From an uncultured Marvinbryantia sp. (GTDB lineage Bacteria; Bacillota; Clostridia; Lachnospirales; Lachnospiraceae), in the NCBI GenBank assembly GCA_934373455.1, contig CAKRON010000123.1, forward strand, positions 1 through 6,351: DNA of 6,351 nt, written 5' to 3'. A model generated the notes under the pieces. It did not search any database and had not been told where the DNA came from. It was given only the letters and a program-made list of their open reading frames with translations. A program made the translations under genes and the position numbers. Shown here piece by piece: positions 1 through 5,735 of this stretch; position 1 is the first letter of the stretch; each line of letters opens with the position of its first letter.

Positions 1-30
1 GGTCGGGAATCTGAAAACCGATTCCCGACC
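1..30 (-). terminator. Perfect hairpin downstream of the lipoprotein gene, probable (bidirectional) terminator
   Basis: Positions 1-11 (GGTCGGGAATC) and 20-30 (GATTCCCGACC) are exact reverse complements and enclose an 8-base loop, giving an 11-bp GC-containing stem. It sits about 50 bases past the stop of the minus-strand lipoprotein gene, so it most likely terminates that transcript. The U-tract for that direction would lie to the left of the window and cannot be seen. On the plus strand the stem is followed by TTTATT, a weak tail, so it may also stop a plus-strand gene arriving from the left. Confidence 0.75.
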
Positions 31-79
31 TTTATTCTGCCTAATGCTTGGCTTACATAAATGATATTTACATATTCAC

Positions 80-604
80 TTATTGTGGCTTTTCACTTGA
101 TACATCCGGATGGAAGAACTGGTACTGAACCGCTTCATTCACACCTGTTGACATAACACCGATGAGAATGTTGCCGTCTTTTAAGTACCATACATTTCCT
201 TTGGCAGTTCCCATATCGGAATCGAAACCGCTTTCACCATATAACTGGTTGGTTTCATCATAAAGGGTTTGATAAACATTTTCCAAATCTTCCTTTGATT
301 CCGGGATATACAGCCAGGCCATACTCATCAGCTTGTCGTCACCGTCGAACATATATTTGATGGTTCCGGACATGTCATGGAAATCTTTTTGAAAGGTGTA
401 AGTCATTCCGGAGTAAATAGAATCATAAGAATCTAAAGGTTCTCCTTCCAGAGCTAATACATCGTCCAGGGAATTGTCCCAGGTGATTTCTGTGAAAGGA
501 CATTCTACTTTCTTGGATTGTCCATCGGATTGTCCGCAGCTGCAAAGAAGAAGACTGACTGAGACAAGGAAAAGCAGGATGACAGAGTTTCGCAATTGTT
601 TCAT
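80..604 (-). CDS. Small secreted lipoprotein of unknown function (174 aa)
   Basis: I do not recognise the family. Residues 1-22 form a lipoprotein signal peptide: a basic start (K2, R5), a hydrophobic core and the lipobox L20-C21-S22-C23, so signal peptidase II should leave lipidated C23 on the outer face of the membrane. The mature part begins with a short Ser/Gln/Lys linker, then one compact domain of about 135 residues containing an ITWDNSLDDVLALEGEP-like stretch and a SGTIKYMFDGDDKLMSMAW-like strand. The pattern of a short helix, a Gly-Pro turn and several strands recalls BamE/SmpA-like small lipoprotein folds, but this is only an impression. The ATG start is supported by GGAGGT at 609-614, 4-5 bases upstream. 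It is transcribed divergently from the sugar transporter, with a promoter at 649-677. No functional link to the transporter is shown by the sequence. Confidence 0.85.
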   Translation of the reverse strand: MKQLRNSVILLFLVSVSLLLCSCGQSDGQSKKVECPFTEITWDNSLDDVLALEGEPLDSYDSIYSGMTYTFQKDFHDMSGTIKYMFDGDDKLMSMAWLYIPESKEDLENVYQTLYDETNQLYGESGFDSDMGTAKGNVWYLKDGNILIGVMSTGVNEAVQYQFFHPDVSSEKPQ

Positions 605-647
605 AATAACCTCCGCAAATAGTTTTTGTAATTATTTCGTACTCGGT

Positions 648-659
648 TATTGTACAATA
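648..659. promoter_or_regulatory. 12-bp perfect palindrome over the -10 of the lipoprotein promoter, possible operator
   Basis: TATTGTACAATA is its own reverse complement and covers the minus-strand -10 element. A dimeric repressor site is plausible. Part of the sequence is constrained simply by being a -10 box, so the assignment is tentative and the cognate regulator is unknown. Confidence 0.35.
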
Positions 660-677
660 TATACGACATGAAAACAA
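649..677 (-). promoter_or_regulatory. Sigma-A type promoter for the lipoprotein gene
   Basis: Read on the minus strand there is a -35 TTGTTT (672-677), a 17-bp spacer and a -10 TACAAT (649-654), placing transcription start near 642, about 38 bases before the ATG. The -10 hexamer is embedded in a perfect 12-bp palindrome (648-659), so a repressor bound there would block this promoter. Confidence 0.6.
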
Positions 678-775
678 GAATATTTGCGAAAAAATAAAAA
701 TACAACGTATTGTGCAAAAAAATGAAAAAATATTCATTACTTATGGTAGATTAGTGCAAAATGACAAAGAAATCC

Positions 776-804
776 TTGACCGGACAATGAGGTAATTGTA
801 TAAT
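776..804 (+). promoter_or_regulatory. Strong sigma-A promoter of the sugar ABC transporter operon
   Basis: TTGACC (776-781, five of six matches to TTGACA) is followed by a 17-bp spacer and a perfect TATAAT (799-804). Transcription should start near 811, leaving a leader of about 60 nucleotides before the GTG at 872. This is the best promoter in the window and is well placed to drive the four transporter genes as one transcript. No convincing catabolite-repression (cre) site overlaps it. Confidence 0.8.
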
Positions 805-820
805 GTTGATAATGAGAGCG

Positions 821-855
821 AGTTGGGAAACAAAACTTTTGTTATGTAATCAACT
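821..855 (+). promoter_or_regulatory. Inverted repeat in the operon leader: operator or leader hairpin
   Basis: AACAAAA (829-835), a central C (836) and TTTTGTT (837-843) form a perfect 15-base inverted repeat about 20 bases downstream of the predicted transcription start. Outside it, AGTTG (821-825) can pair with CAACT (851-855), so the leader RNA could fold into a two-part A/U-rich stem ending just before the GGAGG at 858-862. The site fits either a roadblock operator for a local repressor or an RNA structure next to the ribosome binding site; sequence alone does not separate these. It does not resemble a riboswitch class I know. Confidence 0.4.
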
Positions 856-871
856 ATGGAGGTAAAAGTAA

Positions 872-1846
872 GTGGAAAAAATTAAACAAAACGCATTTGT
901 AAAAAAAGTGGGCTTTAACAGAATTATCCTGGTTCTTGTAATGCTGGCAATGTACTTGGCTTTCGGATTACTGACCAGCGGAAACTTCTTTGGAATGTCC
1001 CGTATTATGAACACAATGAATTATGTTTATTTCCTTGGATTCCTCTCCTTGGGAGTAACATTCGTTATAGCAACGGGTGGTATTGATTTCTCAATCGGAC
1101 CTGTAATGTTCTGTTGCGCATTGGTATCTGGTTACAGTTTTCTGACATACGGTCTTCCGATGGCAGCGGCTCTGATCTTAAGTATCCTGGTAGGTCTTCT
1201 GTTTGGTGTTTTCAACGGATACCTGGTTGCTTATTGGAATGTTCCGCCATTTATCGTATCAATGGCAAGTATGAACATCGCAAAAGGTATTGCAGCAGTA
1301 TTTACAAAGACACAGTCCGTAAGCTGGCCACAGTCCAGTGACCCGAATGGCTGGTACAGAAACTTTGTAAAAGTTGGAAATATTCCGACCGGACTTATCA
1401 TTTTCCTTACAGTAGCCATTATCTGTGGAGTTATCTTAAATAAGACAAAAGCCGGACGTTACATTCTTTGCCTTGGAAGTAACAAAGAAGTAGTAAGACT
1501 GTCAGGTGTTGACGTAAAGAGATGGGAAATGCTCGCATATGTGATCTGTGGTGTTCTGGTAGGTATGGCAGCGATCTTCTATGTTGGTGCTTATACAACA
1601 GTACAGCCTGGTTACGGCGATCAGTATAACAACGAAGCGATTGCAGGATGCGTAATGGGTGGTACATCCATGGCAGGTGGTCTGGCATCTATCGGTGGTA
1701 CGGTAATAGGTGTGCTCATTATCTCACTGTTACAGCAGGGTATTCTTGCTCTTGGTTTCTCAAAAGACTATCAGTTTATTATTACAGGTATCATTGTTAT
1801 TGCAGCTGTTTATGCAGACGTATCTGCAAGACGTAGAAAGAATTAA
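872..1846 (+). CDS. Sugar ABC transporter permease 1 (RbsC-like, CUT2 family, 324 aa)
   Basis: Integral membrane subunit of a ribose/galactose-type importer, forming half of the translocation channel in the cytoplasmic membrane. A short basic N-terminus leads into about eight to ten hydrophobic segments (near 17-36, 52-90, 96-120, 124-145, 172-190, 218-240, 255-290 and 300-316). Family hallmarks are the TGGIDFSIGP block (68-77), NGYLVA (115-120) with the following PPF (125-127), the cytoplasmic GRYILCLGSNKE segment (195-206) with SGVDV (211-215), and the EAIAG...MGGTSMAGG block (255-270). The length is normal for RbsC proteins. The start is GTG; GGAGG at 858-862 with a 9-base gap supports it. 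It is first in the operon, 40 bases ahead of the ATPase. A second, clearly related permease lies after the ATPase, so this subunit probably works as a heterodimer. Substrate is not readable from the permease. Confidence 0.93.
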   Translation: MEKIKQNAFVKKVGFNRIILVLVMLAMYLAFGLLTSGNFFGMSRIMNTMNYVYFLGFLSLGVTFVIATGGIDFSIGPVMFCCALVSGYSFLTYGLPMAAALILSILVGLLFGVFNGYLVAYWNVPPFIVSMASMNIAKGIAAVFTKTQSVSWPQSSDPNGWYRNFVKVGNIPTGLIIFLTVAIICGVILNKTKAGRYILCLGSNKEVVRLSGVDVKRWEMLAYVICGVLVGMAAIFYVGAYTTVQPGYGDQYNNEAIAGCVMGGTSMAGGLASIGGTVIGVLIISLLQQGILALGFSKDYQFIITGIIVIAAVYADVSARRRKN

Positions 1847-1886
1847 TTGGTGATAGTACGAAGAAAGGAAAGGATAGGTAAGAATA

Positions 1887-3383
1887 ATGGGTGATATTAT
1901 TTTAACAATGAAAGGTATCGATAAATCTTTCCCTGGAGTTCACGCACTGGATCATGTTGACCTGGAAGTGAGAAAAGGCGAAGTTCTTGCATTGATGGGT
2001 GAAAACGGTGCTGGTAAATCCACATTGATGAAGGTCCTGACAGGTATCTACAAAAAAGATTCCGGTACTATTACATACGAAGGCAAAGAAGTTGAATTCA
2101 AGAATACAAGAGAAGCACAGGATGCAGGTGTAGTTATTGTACACCAGGAGCTGAACATGCTTGGTCATCTGACTGTGGCCCAGAACCTGTTTATCGGACG
2201 TGAATTCAAAAAAGGCATTACAATCGACGATAAGAAGATGAATGAAGAAGCAAAGAAGCTTTTTGATCGATTGAATGTAGATATTGATCCGACAGAAAAG
2301 ATGTCCAACTTAACAGTTGGTAAACAGCAGATGTGTGAAATTGCAAAAGCAGTTTCCTTTGATGCAAAAGTAATTATCTTTGATGAGCCTTCCGCAGCTC
2401 TTACAGAATCAGAAATCGAAGAAATGTTCAAGATCATCAGAGATTTGAAGAAGAAAGATATTGCGATGGTATATATTTCACATCGTATGGATGAGATCAA
2501 AGTGATCACAGACCGTGTTACAGTTATGCGTGACGGTACTTATGTCGGTACACTGATTACAAATGAATGTACCAAAGAAGATATCATCAACATGATGGTT
2601 GGACGTGTCATCTACGAAGATCCTAAGACAGAAAGTGCAGTACCGAAGGATGCACCGGTTGTACTGAAGGTAGAACACCTGAATGCAGGTAAGATGGTAC
2701 AGGATGTCAGCTTTGAACTTCACAAAGGTGAAATTCTTGGTTTCTCTGGATTGATGGGTGCAGGACGTACAGAGACTGCAAGAGCTTTATTCGGAGCAGA
2801 CCCTAAGGAAAGCGGTGATATCTATATCCATGGCAAGAAAGTGACCATCAATAGCCCGAAAGACGCTGTTGAATGTGGTATCGGATATCTTTCAGAGGAT
2901 AGAAAGAGATTTGGTATCGCAATTCAGAAGACCGTTGCTGAAAATACAACGATGGCTACGATGCATGAATTCATGAAAGGTATTTTCATTGATAAGAAGA
3001 AAGAAGCAAGAGTAGCACAGGAATATGTAGAAGCACTGGCAACCAAAACTCCTGGTGTAGATCAGTTAGTTGTAAACTTATCCGGTGGTAATCAGCAGAA
3101 AGTTGTTATTGCAAAATGGCTGACCCGTGATAGTGAAATCCTGATTTTCGACGAACCTACCAGAGGTATTGACGTAGGAGCTAAGAATGAGATTTATAAG
3201 CTGATGAACAGACTTGCAGCAGAAGGTAAATCCATCATCATGATCTCATCTGAAATGACAGAAATCTTACGTATGAGTGACCGTATTGTGGTTATGTGTG
3301 AAGGTAAGAAGACTGGTGAGATTAGTATCGAAGAAGCAACTCAGGAAAGAATTATGAATCTTGCAACTCGCGAGATCGAATAG
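1887..3383 (+). CDS. Sugar ABC transporter ATP-binding protein, tandem NBD (RbsA/MglA-like, 498 aa)
   Basis: Cytoplasmic energy-coupling subunit with two fused nucleotide-binding domains, as in RbsA, MglA and XylG. Domain 1 (about 5-240) has Walker A GENGAGKST (38-46), Q-loop Q87, a signature-like LTVGKQQ (142-148), Walker B VIIFDEP (162-168) with E167, and switch H199. Domain 2 (about 258-495) has the degenerate P-loop GLMGAGRTE (288-296), where Arg replaces the usual Lys, the signature LSGGNQQ (398-404), Walker B ILIFDEP (418-424) and SSE in place of the switch His (454-456). This asymmetry, with one canonical and one degenerate site, is normal for the family rather than decay. Length is typical. 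The ATG has only a modest Shine-Dalgarno (GGATAGG near 1872-1878). The gene lies between the two permease genes, and its stop codon is 13 bases before the start of permease 2, suggesting translational coupling. Confidence 0.96.
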   Translation: MGDIILTMKGIDKSFPGVHALDHVDLEVRKGEVLALMGENGAGKSTLMKVLTGIYKKDSGTITYEGKEVEFKNTREAQDAGVVIVHQELNMLGHLTVAQNLFIGREFKKGITIDDKKMNEEAKKLFDRLNVDIDPTEKMSNLTVGKQQMCEIAKAVSFDAKVIIFDEPSAALTESEIEEMFKIIRDLKKKDIAMVYISHRMDEIKVITDRVTVMRDGTYVGTLITNECTKEDIINMMVGRVIYEDPKTESAVPKDAPVVLKVEHLNAGKMVQDVSFELHKGEILGFSGLMGAGRTETARALFGADPKESGDIYIHGKKVTINSPKDAVECGIGYLSEDRKRFGIAIQKTVAENTTMATMHEFMKGIFIDKKKEARVAQEYVEALATKTPGVDQLVVNLSGGNQQKVVIAKWLTRDSEILIFDEPTRGIDVGAKNEIYKLMNRLAAEGKSIIMISSEMTEILRMSDRIVVMCEGKKTGEISIEEATQERIMNLATREIE

Positions 3384-3387
3384 GAGG
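3382..3387 (+). promoter_or_regulatory. Ribosome binding site that fixes the start of permease 2
   Basis: AGGAGG overlaps the TAG stop of the ATPase gene and lies 9 bases before ATG 3397. It decides for this start over an in-frame ATG at 3361 inside the ATPase gene, which would add a 12-residue Arg-rich extension with no good ribosome binding site. Confidence 0.8.
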
Positions 3388-3396
3388 AGAAGGAAG

Positions 3397-4365
3397 ATGT
3401 CGAAGAAAAAGGACTTTGGTAAAATAAATGGACGTGAAGCCATGGTAGTCGGTATCATCATTGCGATGGTCGTACTCTTCAGTATTCTCAGTCCTACATT
3501 TAGAACTTATTCAACATTTGTAAGTGTATTGGATATGTCATATTACATTGCACTCATGGCGATTGGTGTTACATTCCCGTTGATTACCGGTGGTGTAGAC
3601 CTTTCCATTGGTACAGGTTTGATCTGTTACTCTCTGTTTGGAGGATATCTGATTGTACACAAAAACCTGCCTGTATTAGTAGCGTTATTGGCTTGTTTAC
3701 TTCTTAGTATTCTGATTGGTACATTGAATGGATTCCTGGTAGCATTTATGGATCTGCCACCTTTCCTTGCAACTCTTTGTACCTGCATGATTACAAGAGG
3801 ACTTGGCTCCCTGCTTAGTGGTGGTTTTGGCGTATCATGGCCATCTTCACTGGAACCTGCAGGATGGTTCAGAAAGATATTCCGATTCAATTCAAATGGA
3901 AAAGTTATACCGATTGGTATCGTTGTGGTTGTCGCCCTTGTGCTTATTATGAACTTTGTATTGAATCATACAAAGATCGGTCGTTACACAATCGCAATCG
4001 GAAGTAACAAAGAAGCAACAAAATTAGCCGGTGTAAACGTTAAATTCTATCATGTATTTGCATATGTGATTTCCGGTTTCTTTGCAGGACTTGCAGCAAT
4101 TGCCTATTCTGCTACCTACGTAACAATCTATCCGGGTTCCGGCGCAGGATTCGAGCTTGATGCGATCGGTGGAGCGATTGTTGGTGGTGTATCTGCAAGT
4201 GGCGGTGTTGGATCAATCACAGGAGCATTCCTCGGTGTGTTGGTTATCACCCTGATGAAAGTAGGTCTGCCATTTATCGGCTTACAGGCAAACTGGCAGC
4301 AGATCTTCACAGGTCTGGTATTGATCGGTGCCGTTTTAGTCGATGTTGTGAAAAAGAAAAAATAA
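3397..4365 (+). CDS. Sugar ABC transporter permease 2 (RbsC-like, CUT2 family, 322 aa)
   Basis: Second channel subunit, paralogous to permease 1. After the basic MSKKK start come hydrophobic segments near 14-34, 48-66, 70-86, 90-118, 120-140, 171-190, 218-240, 256-290 and 300-316, ending in a positively charged tail. Family blocks are TGGVDLSIGTG (64-74), NGFLVAF (111-117), GRYTIAIGSNKEATKLAGV (195-213) and ELDAIGG...VGGVSASGG (253-270), closer to the classical RbsC consensus than those of permease 1. In a 32-residue block starting at R196 in both proteins, 17 residues are identical by eye. Both also carry SWPxSxxPxGW(Y/F)R in the extracytoplasmic loop before the sixth hydrophobic region. The simplest reading is a heterodimer of the two permeases around one tandem ATPase, as known for LsrC/LsrD and RhaP/RhaQ. 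The start at 3397 is chosen from the AGGAGG at 3382-3387. Confidence 0.94.
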   Translation: MSKKKDFGKINGREAMVVGIIIAMVVLFSILSPTFRTYSTFVSVLDMSYYIALMAIGVTFPLITGGVDLSIGTGLICYSLFGGYLIVHKNLPVLVALLACLLLSILIGTLNGFLVAFMDLPPFLATLCTCMITRGLGSLLSGGFGVSWPSSLEPAGWFRKIFRFNSNGKVIPIGIVVVVALVLIMNFVLNHTKIGRYTIAIGSNKEATKLAGVNVKFYHVFAYVISGFFAGLAAIAYSATYVTIYPGSGAGFELDAIGGAIVGGVSASGGVGSITGAFLGVLVITLMKVGLPFIGLQANWQQIFTGLVLIGAVLVDVVKKKK

Positions 4366-4412
4366 AGAAACGTGAAATAAAGCAATACGAAATAACACTA
4401 TTTACTATTATG

Positions 4413-4436
4413 ATATGACGTCGCGTGACTTCATAT
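4413..4436 (+). promoter_or_regulatory. Intercistronic hairpin ahead of the binding-protein gene
   Basis: ATATGACGTC (4413-4422) and GACTTCATAT (4427-4436) pair at 9 of 10 positions around the four-base loop GCGT. No U-run follows, so it is not a standard terminator. It sits in the longest gap of the operon (108 bases). In many importer operons such hairpins shield the downstream binding-protein transcript from exonucleases or mark a processing site, which raises receptor yield relative to the membrane parts. That role is inferred. Confidence 0.4.
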
Positions 4437-4456
4437 AGATCAATCATGTGAACCCT

Positions 4457-4464
4457 AAAGGAGG
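4457..4464 (+). promoter_or_regulatory. Full-consensus ribosome binding site of the binding-protein gene
   Basis: AAAGGAGG at 4457-4464, 9 bases before ATG 4474, is the longest match to the 16S anti-Shine-Dalgarno sequence in this operon. It fits the high expression expected of a receptor that is needed in excess over the permeases. Confidence 0.75.
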
Positions 4465-4473
4465 AAACAAAAA

Positions 4474-5550
4474 ATGAAAAAGAAAATTTTAGCACTCGTA
4501 CTTGGTACAGCAATGACACTTTCAATGGCAGTGACTGGCGCAGCAGAAGGAAATGATTACCACTTTGAAGTAATCGTTAAGAGTTTCCAGTCTACTTACT
4601 GGCAGGCAGCTGTTCAGGGTATTAACAAAGCTTGTGAAGAATTAGGTGTAACAGCAAATGCCAACGGACCTGCAAATGAATCCGATATCGCTGACCAGGT
4701 ACAGATGTTAGACGACGCTATTCAGAAAGCTCCAGATGGAATTGGTTTAGCAGCATGTGATACAAACTCCGTACTTGACTCTCTTGGAAAAGCATTAGAA
4801 GCTGGTATTCCAGTAGTATGCTTCGATACAGGTGTAGCAGACGCTCCAGAAGGAGCTATAGCAGCAACAGTTGCAACAGACAACGAAGCAGCAGGTGCTT
4901 GCGCAGCTACAAATATGTATCCGGTAATCAAAGATGTTATTGCAGCAGCTACAACAGATGCTCCTGTAAGAATCGGTGAAGTTAACCAGGATGCTACAGC
5001 TCTTAACATTCAGCAGCGTGGACTTGGTTTCATCAACGAAATGATCAAACTTTGTACAGCAGACGGCAAGAAAGTTGCTGTAGTTGGTAACGAATTCTAC
5101 GTAAACAACTGCTCAGATAAAGGCAACGAAGCAGAAGCAGAAGTTATCATCGAAGTTGGTGTTCCGGCTCAGACAACTGTAGACCTGGCAGCTACAGAAG
5201 CTAACAAGATTATGTCCAAAGCTGACACAATCGCTATCTTCGGTTCCAACCAGACAACAGCTGAAGGTGTTATCACAGCTAACGAAACACTGAACAAATT
5301 AGCTACAGATCCTGCAGAAGGAATCATCGGTGCCGGATTCGACGCTGGTACACCACAGAAAGCAGCTATCAACAGCGGTAAATTAATCGGTTCTGTAACA
5401 CAGTCTCCATTAATGATGGGTTACGAAACAATCTACACATTAACAGACATCTGCAACGGTGAAACAGTAGAAGATATCCCTATGGATGGTTACTGGTACA
5501 ATACAGAAAATATGGAAGATGAAAATATCGCTCCAAACCTTTATGACTAA
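4474..5550 (+). CDS. Sugar ABC transporter substrate-binding protein (Peripla_BP_4/RbsB-like, 358 aa)
   Basis: Extracytoplasmic receptor of the importer. Residues 1 to about 23 form a signal peptide (KKK, then a hydrophobic core). The mature protein has the two-lobed type I binding-protein pattern: an opening strand FEVIVKSFQSTYWQ (31-44), typical of ligand-contact loops, FDTGV (117-121), TDNEAAG (135-141), R182 in QQRGLGF (181-187), FGSNQTTAEG (256-265), GFDAG (288-292) and IGSVTQSPLMMGY (305-317). These match the RbsB family signatures for sugar binding, including D290 and Q310. Length is slightly above the usual 310-340. Unusually for a Gram-positive receptor there is no lipobox: V20-T21-G22 is followed by Ala rather than Cys. 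The mature part nevertheless holds seven cysteines. It is the last gene of the operon, after a 108-base gap with a hairpin, and is followed by a strong terminator. The bound sugar is not determinable by eye; L-fucose is suggested only by the neighbouring mutarotase. Confidence 0.94.
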   Translation: MKKKILALVLGTAMTLSMAVTGAAEGNDYHFEVIVKSFQSTYWQAAVQGINKACEELGVTANANGPANESDIADQVQMLDDAIQKAPDGIGLAACDTNSVLDSLGKALEAGIPVVCFDTGVADAPEGAIAATVATDNEAAGACAATNMYPVIKDVIAAATTDAPVRIGEVNQDATALNIQQRGLGFINEMIKLCTADGKKVAVVGNEFYVNNCSDKGNEAEAEVIIEVGVPAQTTVDLAATEANKIMSKADTIAIFGSNQTTAEGVITANETLNKLATDPAEGIIGAGFDAGTPQKAAINSGKLIGSVTQSPLMMGYETIYTLTDICNGETVEDIPMDGYWYNTENMEDENIAPNLYD

Positions 5551-5590
5551 TCTGTATCTTTGATACACTTAAAGTGAATAGGTAAAAATC

Positions 5591-5618
5591 AGGGATCGGA
5601 GGTTTCCGATCCCTTTTT
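5591..5618 (+). terminator. Rho-independent terminator of the transporter operon
   Basis: GGGATCGGA (5592-5600) and TCCGATCCC (5605-5613) pair perfectly around a four-base loop GGTT, followed by TTTTT (5614-5618). An extra A-U pair can extend the stem to 10 bp. It lies 41 bases after the stop of the binding-protein gene and separates the transporter operon from the mutarotase gene. Confidence 0.92.
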
Positions 5619-5670
5619 GATAACAACCGTATGACAGGCATGATTGAAATAAAATAAATAGAACAGACTC

Positions 5671-5699
5671 TTTTTTTGAAGCATGATTTATATTATAAT
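5671..5699 (+). promoter_or_regulatory. Probable promoter of the mutarotase gene
   Basis: A perfect -10 TATAAT (5694-5699) lies 36 bases before the mutarotase start. With a 17-bp spacer the -35 position reads TTTTTT (5671-5676), a poor match, so the promoter may be weak or need an activator. Its position after the strong terminator makes independent transcription of the mutarotase likely. Confidence 0.5.
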
Positions 5700-5721
5700 G
5701 AGATTAATGAACAGATATTAT

Positions 5722-5728
5722 GGGAGGT
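5722..5728 (+). promoter_or_regulatory. Ribosome binding site that fixes the mutarotase start
   Basis: GGGAGGT lies 7 bases before ATG 5736. An in-frame TTG at 5676 would add 20 residues, but that stretch contains the TATAAT and the GGGAGGT itself, and known FucU proteins begin with the MLK-type sequence found at 5736. Confidence 0.8.
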
Positions 5729-5735
5729 ATGTAAA

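Noticed and set aside
614..688. Inverted 8-mers CGCAAATA (614-621) and TATTTGCG (681-688) flanking the lipoprotein promoter
   Set aside because: One arm lies upstream of the promoter, so they cannot pair in the transcript, and an 8-bp match in a 270-bp A/T-rich region is expected by chance.
605..871. Catabolite-repression (cre) site in the divergent promoter region
   Set aside because: I found no convincing match to the TGWAANCGNTNWCA consensus near either promoter.
2738..3383. Degenerate second ATP site (Arg in the P-loop, missing switch His) as evidence of a decaying gene
   Set aside because: The same substitutions are standard in the C-terminal half of RbsA/MglA proteins; the frame is intact and of full length.
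3361..3396. Upstream in-frame ATG giving a 334-residue permease 2 that overlaps the ATPase gene
   Set aside because: It would lie inside the ATPase coding sequence without a good ribosome binding site and add an Arg-rich tail unlike the family; AGGAGG at 3382-3387 clearly serves ATG 3397.
4409..4414. TATGAT as the -10 of an internal promoter for the receptor gene
   Set aside because: The -35 position 17 bp upstream (TACGAA) is a poor match and there is no extended -10 TG; the hairpin explains the gap at least as well.
4722..5372. Long antisense open frames within the receptor gene and similar ones within the ATPase and permease genes
   Set aside because: They lie wholly inside well-supported genes, lack ribosome binding sites and show no recognisable protein features; they reflect codon bias on the opposite strand.
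872..5550. Assignment of the importer as the autoinducer-2 Lsr system because it has two permeases
   Set aside because: Gene order differs from lsrACDB, none of lsrF, lsrG, lsrK or lsrR is present in the window, and a FucU-type mutarotase points to a monosaccharide.
5676..5735. TTG start extending the mutarotase by 20 residues
   Set aside because: The extension contains the probable TATAAT and the GGGAGGT used by ATG 5736, and FucU proteins begin at the MLK-type start.
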